64,000 nucleotides of DNA. It comes from Membranipora membranacea. Its lineage: Eukaryota; Bryozoa; Gymnolaemata; Cheilostomatida; Membraniporidae. The notes below the pieces were generated by a model. The model made no database searches and was not told where the DNA came from. It saw only the letters and a list, made by a program, of their open reading frames with translations. This document shows positions 49,701-61,700 of the stretch, piece after piece. Within the stretch, counting starts at the first letter, position 1. The number at the start of each line of letters is the position of its first letter. Position numbers and translations under genes: made by a program. Location of the stretch: positions 13,702,001-13,766,000 of the forward strand of contig OU612065.1 of the NCBI GenBank assembly GCA_914767715.1. Direction: 5' to 3'.

Positions 49701-52700
49701 TTGTGTTTTGTGTGTTGTATTGTATAAAAGTGACCAAAGATGATTGCAAACATTTGGAGAATGATTTTGTGATGCTTCAGCATTTCATGATATATTTAGT
49801 GTAAACATAAGATTTCTATAGGATGGCCATAAAAAAGACAAAATAGTCACCGTTATCTTCAATTTTTATCTTAGACAATTTTCAAGAGACTGCACGCTGC
49901 TTTTGAGGACACGGCCACAAGGAAGCAGACTCTCAAGCTTCTACTGTACATTGTCAGTAAAAAGCCGCCATGGTTACATAAGATTGTCAAGGAGCAAATC
50001 TTAATGGACATATTCAGGTACAATCATTTGGAGAGACAAATTTGTGAATAGAATTTGCCCGGACATTTCTTAATTTGACAGAGGCTTGCAAGGCTTACAA
50101 CCAGACCTTTGGAATTTAGCAGTCCCACTGCTTTTTTTACTGGCATGAATAATATTCTTCTTGAATGTCTGATTTATGACCAACCACTCATTTAGATTGT
50201 CCAATAATTAACTAAAAACCATCAAACATAGACCAACAGCCATAAATGTTCACACTGTAGTTCACCTGGTAAAAATTCAAACAATCAATAACAAGAAGAT
50301 TAACTTTCTATAATCACCTACACAGAGCTTAATCACTGGTTGTAGCAATATGCAAATGGCATTAATACCTTAGTAAACTCCATTTGTTCAGGCTCATGTA
50401 CCACTAAAATACAGATAGATCACTCATTGTATAAAACTACTGCATTTCCTAAGTTCGATAATTAGAGTAATCATATTGATAAATTCTGTAGGTGTCTCAA
50501 ATATGAGAAGAACGTACCTTTACTGATGGATGCAGTGTATATCATCACTATGATATTGCCGATAGTCCCCGATGGAATGGTCAAACATTTTGACGATATC
50601 TTTGATTCCCTTCTTCGTCTCACCCAACTCGCGTTTTACAACAAAGGTGAGATAATTATTAATGCTCATTATTCTTTGGATGATGTCTCCTGGTATTTTA
50701 TGGCTGGTGATAATTATTAATGTTATACTGTGTTTATCATGTTAGATATTGTTATCAAGAGCCTTATCGATGTCCTGAAAGTTGCATTTTTTTGTTCTGT
50801 TACAGAGGGAGAACCTGAAGCTTATATTCTCCACTTGAATGTTGGATTGTATTCATTATTTGCCAGACTTTACGGAATGTATCCTTGGCACTATCTGTGT
50901 TCCTTACAGGATCAGTATTCCAGAAATAAAATCCCCCCTGAATTTTACAAGAGCGCCATTGAGGTAAGTAATTTATTATTTTAACTATCTAAAGCTAACC
51001 TTGGTTAAAGACTTTGTTTGAGGCTGCTCTTTTGTATCACATCTTATTCTCCATATTTTATTCTATCATGTGAGCGATTTTCAGCTTTAGAATCCAAATA
51101 TTGAGGAAGTTATGGCCTCTCAAACTTCCAAGGTGACGGCAATTTATCGGCAGTAAGAATCAGCCGGCAATCGCTAGGGTACGTCACAACCAGCTAACCT
51201 AGTTGGTCCAAGTGGCGTGATGGTAGCGTCGTTGCCCATGGGTACGGGGACCCGTGTTTGATTCCCGCCCAGGTCTGAATTTTGATCATCATCTTATCTT
51301 TGTGATTATTAGTGTATTAACTAATAACTCATAATGTCTATGTCACATGTCTATGTCACATGTCTATGGTTGAGACATACCCCAGGGGAAACATCCGCTT
51401 ATTCCCAACGCCGATTGAAGGCAATCACCCTGGAAGTTTGAGAGGCCATAACTTCCTCAATATTTGGATTCTAAAGCTGAAAATCGCTCACATGATAGAA
51501 TAAAATATGGAGAATAAGATGTGATACAAAAGAGCAACCTCAAACAAAGTCTTTAAAGACTTTGTTTTAGGCTGCTCTTTTGTATCACATCTTACTCTCC
51601 ATATTTTATTCTATCATGTGAGCGATTTTCAGCTTTAGAATCCAAATATTGAGGAAGTTATGGCCTCTCAAACTTCCAAGATGACGGCAATTTATCGGCA
51701 GTAAAAATCAGCCGGCAATCCCTAGGGTACGTCACAGCCAGCTATCCTAGTTGGTCCAAGTGGCGTGATGGTAGCGTCGTTGCCTGTAGATATGGGGACC
51801 CGGGTTCGATTCCCACCCAGGTCTGAATTTTGATCATCAATTATTGTGATTATTAGTGTATTAACTACTAACTCATAATGTCAATGTCACATGTCTATGG
51901 TTGTGACATACCCCAGGGGAAACATCCGCTTATTCCCAATGCCGATTGAAGGCAATCACCCTGGAAGTTTGAGAGGCCATAACTTCCTCAATATTTGGAT
52001 TCTAAAGCTGAAAATCGCTCACATGATAGAATAAAATATGGAGAATAAGATGTGATACAAAAGAGCAGCCTCAAACTAAGTCTTTAAGGTTCATCTCGCT
52101 ATCTCAATGCCTTAGATATTTTGTTATAAATATATTCAAGTGTTTAGGAAAGCAAAAAACAACCACTGTTCATATCAAAGCAATCTTGTAGCAATAAACA
52201 AAAAACCTAAATTTATTTGCACAAGGATATTATTAAATGATTAAAACCAGCTATATCATTCAATAATTTCCTGGTGTGAATAAATTTAGGTTTTTTTGTT
52301 TATTGCTACGATATGTCTTGATATGAAAAGTGGTTGTTTTTTGCTTTCCTAAACTATTCAATATATTAAAAAACCTCATTGTTTACATATATGACCATTT
52401 TAGCCGATGCTCTCAACTGTAAAGCTTAACCCTGGACTGGTGACCTCATCTAAAGACTCAGAGTCCAGAGGAGACCAGTGGAGAAAAAAGGATACCCATG
52501 ATATAGTGGCTGAGTGCGCTAGCTTGTCACTCGATGTTACCGAGACTACAAAGGTCTGTATATTTTTATTAATGAGTTTGTTGACCTCATTTTCAATGAT
52601 TTCATTTGGGTTTGTTTTTTTTAATTTTAAAATAATTGTGATAAACAAGTTTAAAAAACCAAGGAGAAATGCTTCTTTTCAATGCTTGCCTGCCAGATTC

Positions 52701-55700
52701 TGTCACTTTGTATTTTTTGCGCCGCTGATTCAATGACAGAACAGGATGCTGTGAAGATGATTCATAAGTGAGGCTTCTTTCACCATAATATAAATAATCA
52801 TTATAATTTTGCAGGTTGATGTATAACATATTTTCTGTATTCATTAGGATTATATAAGCCGGTGTCCTGTGTTGATCACTCGAGATTATGAGGGAGCTGT
52901 CAGATCAGCAATGCATTTACCACAAGACGAAGCTACCAGCAATCAATCAGAGAGTAAAATGGCTGAAGATTGTAAGTTTGTTTGCTTATAAATGAATCAG
53001 ACCAGTGAATTCTGTTACTCAATTGCTATCTTGTGCGCTAGTGTTGATTGACAATGATGAAAACATAAAACCAGTTCAAGCTATGATGAAATTGAATTCC
53101 AAATATAAGTGCTAAAAGCTTTTTTCACTTATTGAAATTTACTTTTCCCTCAGTGTCTGCGCCTATCGAGTTGGCGAAAGATTCTCTAGTATCTGTGGCG
53201 GCGAATTCTTCGACATTCTTCAGTCCCTCTGACAGACTTGGACTGAGTACGCCTCCTCCAGTAGATCTGCTCACACCCAGTGCTCTGACTGCAGGGCAAT
53301 CCCACTTCAACTTCTCCACCCCAAATCGAGGAACACCACAACAGAGTGAGTATATCTGCTGTATGCCCGGCCGCCATTTTTCCTTTGATGGTGCAACTCC
53401 TTACCGCAGTGTGTTATTTTGTTCATGATGATGCTTCAGTAATATATTATAGGATGTCTGGCTGTTATGAAATAATAAGCTGATGTTATTTTAGGTGCAC
53501 CCCAGATTAAAACTCCGCACAACACAAATCATAATACACCAAATCACTATACACCAAAAAATACTCCAACCACTCCAATGAACGGAAGTGAAAGTGCTGC
53601 TTCCAGATCGAGGTAATTAGCTGAGTGAGGCATCAATGTGGGAATGGTCAGCGTACTGTTAATATTTACAAGCCGTTGTGCTTCCTGACCAATATGAATT
53701 TAGGAGTATAACATCATCTTAAAGATTAATGCGAAATGTAATGACTACCCTGGTAACACCCTTGCATAGGTTATACTATATCGCTGATAGTAATTTATGA
53801 GTTTCTTCGCTCATTGAATTGATCCTAGCTCACTCGCAATGAGAGCTTAATATTTGGTACACTTTGACTGTACTCTTTTTTGGCAATTGATTTCCGAAAC
53901 TATATCATTTTTAGTTATAACATAATAAAATTTATTGTCTTTGGCAGACACACAAGTGGTACCAAAGGCTCGCTTTCTAGGCTAAGCATTGAGGAGCCAA
54001 TTCCACCTTCGCCTCTCAGAAAAGAGTTTACATCAGAGCCCCCATCTGATGTACCCAGGATTATATCTATGTGTAGTGAGACTAGCACTGTGAATACGAC
54101 CACTCTCTCTGTGTCCAACCTACCACATCTATTAGAGAAGATATCCGACACTGGCTCTGTGCATGGCACCGATGATAACGGTTGGTGTAATTTTTATTTA
54201 TTCTTTGTATTTGTATCAGCTGTTATTTTTTTTATTGCAATAATTTTGCCATGGATATAGCTGTAACAAGTCCATGTGCCTGTTGGTAAAGCATTTCAAG
54301 CTGTAGCTTGACCTTGTTGAGGTTATCTTAACTTTTATGTTGTAAACTAGATTCAGAAGATGAAGAGGTGGAATCAATAAACACTCTCACAGACCAGCTG
54401 ACCACCAAGTCTGTAGCTGAGTTCATGAAGACTGTCAATAGAATCAGGTTTGTTACCAAACTATGCTGTGTTCTCTTTACAATTTACTCACCGTAAGGTT
54501 TGCAAACTGGTTCTGGTGTAACTCATTCCTCAAAGAATTTAAATTAATCTATGCCCGTGATGGATCATTGTTAGCTGGTCTTGAAAAACTTTGTCCCCTA
54601 CTCACCAACAAAGCTTGTCAAGACAGGGTGATATCTCAGAATAAGTAGACTGTAATCATTGACTCTTATTTTTATATGAGCAGAGAGTATGAGTACTGTT
54701 GATATTGTTTAGATTTATAAGTATGACAAATGCTGAAACGGATGGTGAGAAGTCAACAGGTAAAGGCCTCAGAAGGTCAGGGTCGTGTCCTACCTTCACT
54801 GAAGACATGACTGAAGTACATGAAGACTCTAAAACACCAATTGAAAGGTCATCTTCTATCCAAGTAAGAAAACTTAATTTCACCCATACACAAGCCAAAA
54901 CTTGCTTACTTATCCCATGGAACTCCAAAACACCGCACTAATTTTGACTGCTGTATTTCTGTCACACACAAGGCCTCAGCCTCTCTAATATAATGCAGAA
55001 AGGATAACATGATACTCAATAGTGAAACAACAAGACGGAAGGAAGCAACAATAGAATACTCTCAAATGGTCCCAATTGCCTATGCTACATCTGCCAGAAT
55101 TCGGAAGAACTGAAGATTATTATCGGTAATTTTGCAGACAAAGTCATCAAATGATATGAGGTTGTCAGAAGGTACACCAAACAACGAAGCCACACCTGAG
55201 CCAGGTGCCCCCTGTGATATGAGGTCGACAGAAACAGGTCACAGAATTGCTGGTACTGAGCTATTGGGTGCTCGTTCAGCATATGATAACCCGCTTCCTT
55301 CTTCAACAACTGGTGGGTACAAAGTTAGCCGGCTTGCGATGGTAATTCCAAGTTGCCTTTCCTCTATTTGTGTTGAACTAATCTAATTAGTTCTAGATTA
55401 CTACTGGTGACTAGGGATAGAAATAAATAGACGCAATTAGCCAAAGCTTTAAACATTGCTTGAGTGTTAAAACTGGTGTAACTGATCAATATGTGGCAGT
55501 TAAACCGCATATTATATGGCTTTCTTTATACACAGGGCTATTTCAAAGTATATCAGAGAACGTACCTGGTGCAGGGTCGGCCCTCGATAAACACATCATG
55601 TTATTACATCAAGAACTGAGGCTAGGAACTGTGGTACAATCACAGCTACAGCAAAGTACTCTCCCTCAGACTGGTGCTGTTAATTGGACCCACTTTGGAG

Positions 55701-58700
55701 GTAATTGTGTTCACCTGAACATCAAACATGTATGCAAGACATTTATAATATGATTAAATGTAATAAAATATTAAATATGGATAAATTATGGACTAACTGG
55801 TAAATAGTAGAAGCAATTTACTGTAATGCCTCAAAGAAACCTCTGACTTATCTCATCTAGACTCGATGTGATCAGGCCATACTAAGTTGATGCTGGCTTG
55901 AGTCACTAAGTACTATTCCATCACCTGCATTTGCATCGTAACTATATAATATACTTCTACAATAACAGGTTCACCCCCAGCTGATGAAGTCAGCATAGCC
56001 CGAGGACAGCTGCTTCTCCTCCACACTCAACTTATGTATGAGAGACAGAAAAGAGAATTACATGCAGAGAGAAATCGCAGACTACTCAGACAGATCGCCA
56101 AATCTGAAAAACTGAAAGAGAATAATCTAACTCTGGTAAGTTTTACCGGAAATACTGCTATATCATCCGTTCTATTTTTCTTCTTTGTAATTTTTATTTT
56201 CCTATGTTGTTGAATAGAAATGGTCAACTAGAATCTGTCGTCATGTAGTATCATCATTTACTTTTAACGTAGTTGGTGCTGATCAAGTATTATGCTTGCT
56301 TCTTGTCCGGTCCTCGGTACAGAACAGTTACGAGTCACAGTAAAATATACACACTCCTATCAAATGATTTCAGCAAAAGAATGTAGATCGGCTCAATGAT
56401 GACATCTTCAATCTACAAACCACAATCAGACTGCAAAACAATGAGATACATAGACTGAGAGATGAGAAGAGTCGGAATGATGCAATTAGGGAACGCGACC
56501 AGGCGTCTCTTATCAAAGAAAACGAAGACCTCAAGTATGCAAATGAAGAACTACACAGAGCTTTTGATGCTAAAAAAGAAGATTTAGAAATTAAAAGCAA
56601 GGTATGGATACTACATCATGAGCATTTGAGTTCTCAAAATTGTTTGATTCACCTGAAGGAAGCTTCAAATATGATAACATTCTCTCATAATTTATTGCAA
56701 AATTCCTTAGTTTCACACATTTAGCTGCATTGTTATTAAATCAAATTTTGATTTCCAGTGAAGAACAGAAGATGGAACGGAAACTTTCAATTAATATCTA
56801 TCTTCATGATTCAATATTTATGATGAGTTAGTGGCAGACGTGAAAAACCTTCCTCATTTTCAGGGGAGAATGATTTGATTAAAATGATTAAAATGCGAAG
56901 TCTTATCACTCGCCCATCCTAAGGCAAGGGCGGCGAAATATTATTGCCTTATTGGCGAGGCCGCAATATCTGCGCCAGTTTGCTCTCTGTTTGCAGGCAG
57001 GTCGGAGCACACCTGGGGGACCAACCAATCCCCAGTAGAAGATGGACTGCAGTGGGATTCGAACCCACGACCTTCAACACTTGCTTGTTGAAGTCCGGCG
57101 CTCTAACCAACTGAGCCACCTCCTACTCCTAACTATGTGTATGGGCTATTTATTTGGTTATTATTCATTGATGTGATACATTCCACAAATACTCAACTGA
57201 AAACCTTGCCAAGTCACAAAAAAACAACTTCTCTCTTACTACTACAAAAATGATGAGCGATTACGTGACTGCGCAAAAATACAGGTTCAACAAATAAATA
57301 TATTGATTACAATACCTCTATTATTTAGTTACACTAAATATAGGATGGTGATATCTCACAGATGTGGTACCGTTGTTTGTTTGCTATTTTCAGGCACTTG
57401 CTGAATCAATCGGCAAAGTGGAAAGATTAGAGCAGGATCTACACATGACATGCGTGGAGCGAGCAAAATACAGCAGATTTGAAGATGAGGTAAATGTCTT
57501 ACTTTTGCGTGCGTGAGGAACAACCTGGCAATGTAATGGTGCATGAACTTCATATAACGGTCAAATACCTGACCTGGGTTCCTAGCACTTGAGCATTTCA
57601 GTGGTAACATCACTCTGTTAATATACCTCTGTATGAGGAGCCAAAAACAGTAATGGTTTTAACCTTGAATATGTCTAAAATTAGATATATGAAAATTAGT
57701 ACTCAGCACTGACCTATATCCTAACAGGATAATAATGTCCAATCTTACTTTTTTCACACCAAGGTTACCAACTATCAATAACAATTAAACTAACGGTGAT
57801 AATTGACACCTCCACAGTGCAAATAATGATCAGGGAATGGAAATTACTTTGACCTGAACCAAGAGGTTTTCTAATAAATGTTTGTATTTGAATTCCATGT
57901 GTCACTTCTAGCAAAAAAGATTGATACAATAAATCCTTGATTGTTATTGACATTGATTGAATGGAGCATTCTTCTGATAGATATTATGGCATTAATCAGA
58001 CTTACTTTTTAAACATAATCTTAAAAAAATGCTAAATAACACAAGAGATGATGCTCTTTGATGTATGAGGTATTGGCTAACACTTAATTAATTCAGAAAT
58101 GCAACCCCACCAATAAAGAGTTCAATGATAGTTTTCATTCACCAAGAAAAACAGAGTTTTTTGCTCTCTTACAACCAAACCATTATTTCCAAGTTTCCTG
58201 ACACCGGTGTGATCTTTATTTCGTGTTACGAGGTTCACATGATAAGTTCATTTATTGTTAGAGGAAACCCTTATATTGAGTCATATGTACTTTCGGCCAA
58301 AAGAAGCACTTTTTTTGCTAAACTTTTTGTTGGCAGGTGAATAACAATAGCTATAGAGAACGTTTGAGGTTGTTTTCATAAGAAAACATCCCTAAACTTC
58401 TTCAAGTAATATAAAATTAGCTCAACTACAAATTGAGGGACAAAAAAGGTAGAATTACTATTAGGTTAGCAGTTTGGTATACCTGGGATGGGCAATGAAT
58501 GTTATTAGATGGCATGATTCAGTTTGATCGACCATTTTTTAAACCAGGATTAAAATGTGGATAGGATCCACACTTTAATCCTGGTTTAAAAAATCACAGC
58601 ACTTGTGGTTGTATTATATTTTTGTCTTTTTCAAGGTGGGCAGGATGAAAAAAGAACTGCTGCTGATGGGAGAAGTACAAGTAAAATATGAAGAGAAATT

Positions 58701-61700
58701 AGCTGCTCTGAAATATGACAATCAGATGACCTTGATGTTACCAGAACAGGAGAATATTTACCTAAAAGATATTTACAGTGAGCCAACCGTACTTTACTAT
58801 ACCATTCTTATTGTACCATGCGCAGTCAGGCATACAGCGTAGTCTCTTGATATTTCAGTGGATAAAGTAAAGTTGAGAATGTCAGGCTGATGTCATGTAA
58901 CATTTAGTGTTTTTAGCATTATCCCCCAGACCTAAAATGAACTCGTCTTGAGTGTAACTTGAAAGTACCTTTGTTTCAGGCTGGTTTTTGTTAATCTATT
59001 ACCTTTGGAATCAAGTAAGCACATGCATAAAGCAAGTTCAAGTTAATGAATTATAATCAGTATCATGCATAGACTTAATAGGGCTTTAATAAGGGCTTTG
59101 AAGACACCTTCGTTCACCCGGCATGATCTAAGCTCAGGAGTGTTGGCAGGAACAGGAAATTTTGTAAATTTTTCCACTACTTTAGTGCTCTGACTCCCTG
59201 ATTCATCAAAGTTGTTCCTTGCCCCATTATGTGTAACCTTACAAAAGTTTCTTTGTAGGTTGGTATTTACAAGGTCAGCCACAGCAGAATTTATGCTCGG
59301 CCCCTGTTTCTCAGTTACTAGCTGAGTCAGTTGGCTTAGATAAGCACTGCCATTGTTTAAGCTGTGATCCTCGTCGCTTATGGCATTTTCTTGATTAGAC
59401 TCTCTGGTAGAATCTACCTAGAGCCTGGTCCCCGGAGTCTACACCGCCTCCAGGACTGTCATTGTCTCTATTATTATGATTATTATTGTCATAAATACCA
59501 CGATCTTCTTCCTCCTCATAGTTGAGTTGTTCCTCGTGTATCTCTACACCTCCAGATGCCATGGTTATTAAGTAGAAAATTTGTTTTTTAGATAATTTTA
59601 AGAATTTTATAAGAGGAAAATTTTTCCCCTGTCTTGGTGAGAAGCTTAACAAGCCGGAAGTGAGGAGCTGCGCAGGCGCAGTGGAATTCCTTTGGGAATC
59701 CCATAGTATTATTGCAGTGCTTTAGTATGAGAATCAGTATCATGCATAGACTTAATATACTATATAATATAGTATAATAGTATGATAGTATGATAGTAAA
59801 ATAGTATTATAGTATTATAGTATTATAGTATAATATAGTATATTAAGTCTATGGTATCCTGATAAAAAGACCCATGTTCTACTGCCTTTATGATTAATGC
59901 ATAGGACTGTCTGTGATTTTAGAACTAAAGGACTTGTTACAGAAACAGACAGACCATTGCCAGTTCAAGCAGAATCAAGTTGAGGCACTGAGCGCAAAAT
60001 CAAAAGAGCAGGTACCATCATTTTCATCAAAGCCATGCATGACAGGCCTTCTAACTTTTTTGTTTAATGTTACCGAATATTAGGCTGTTACACAATACCT
60101 GATCAGGCTTACACTGAAGCTATATCCTGTTGGATTTTTGTTGTCACTGCTACCTTTATTCTAAACTTAGTACTGCTGAGTTTAGTAGAGATTATGAGCC
60201 ATAATATGATCATATCTCTCGCCGGGGGGGGGGGGGGGGCGTCGGACGAGGGGCAAAAGTCTGGTGTGCTCAGACTAGATCATATCATATCATGATCACA
60301 TGATTATCATGCCATCAATTCAGCCTTTAGATAACATGAGCTTGCATCACTGAGTAATTGTGAAGGTCATCCATTGAGGAGTCATAGTGCTTGTAAAAAA
60401 TTAAACACACCAAATTTATAGTCATGATGCTATTGAAATTTCTGTCATGTGCTATAAATTGGCATCTCTAAACCAGCCCTTCTCCCTCTCTCACTCTGAA
60501 AAAACTTTCTCAGGATATTTCCTTTTTTTATGTTCAAGGTATAGATGGCCTGTATTGAGTGAGGTCAATAAATATCCATATAAACCCAGCTATTATAAAA
60601 AAATGAAATACTTTTTCTGTATAATAAGGTAGAGCTAGTCGGGTTAGAAACATGAAAGGGGATTTTCCCCACCTAATATATAGGTACCAATCACATAGAT
60701 ATTCTGCGGACATTAAACATACTTTTTTGCACCATATGTGGTGAAAATTGTTTTTGCTTGAAATTTATTGAGCTAAACATTTTATTTTATAGACGCCCAT
60801 ATGATTCTGATGGATGGATTATCAGAAACATGGCCTTGAAGATATTATTAAATTTTCAATAATATCCTTCTTACCATCATCTTTGTTTTTTGGCACATAT
60901 TTTGGGCCAATGGAAAGTGGTCAAGTTGCGAATTTGGGATAAAAACAATGCGTCCCACCTGTGGACTGACATAGCCTTTCACCACAAACAGACAGAAGAC
61001 CCCTCTTGATAGCTTTGTGAAATATTTAAAGTTGATACCAAACCTGGTATTTATAATATAATACGGGCAATTATTTATTAATTGATTAACACCGAATGAT
61101 TGATTGATTACCAGGAGAGAGTCATAACTGAACATGTCAAGCAGACAGAGCTAATACGAGGAGAGCACAAATGCCGAATACAGGTACTTATCATATGTTT
61201 CCATTTACCATTACCTGACCAGACAAGAAGATATGAAGACAGGCAGGGTGAGGTACCCACCCTCCCTATTTTCATACCTTGCCTGGACAGGCTATCATTT
61301 CAATCAGGTCTTACCAGTTCCTCCCTGCTTACACAGTCAAAATGGTAGGGATGAAATGAGCAGTGTAAAGCTAAGGCCACACGAGGCTGTTTTCTCACGA
61401 TTCGTATAAATTATTCACGAATAACTTCGTACGAATAGGGATTTCCACGAATTCATGAAACGTTTGATGTTCACGATGCACGAATCCGAATCGTGTAAAT
61501 TTTCACGAAATGTTATCTGATTGGCTGTCAGATTTGATTGATTTCCTGTCTCGTTTTGATTAATAAGTCAAGGCCATATCTATGTAAACAACTTTGGTTA
61601 AAAAGATGGAATGGTTGATCAATATGTGGGGCTTCTCATTGATTTGGACCTGGAGCAAGAGAGAGAAGGGATACAATGACTAATGGGGTATCAAATTGAA

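Noticed and set aside
51200-51280. A functional tRNA gene inside the palindromic element
   Set aside because: The cloverleaf cannot be completed and the segment lies in a repeated transposable element.
57047-57126. A tRNA gene on the - strand
   Set aside because: The A and B boxes are good, but the acceptor stem does not pair and the anticodon arm is abnormal; a SINE head explains it better.
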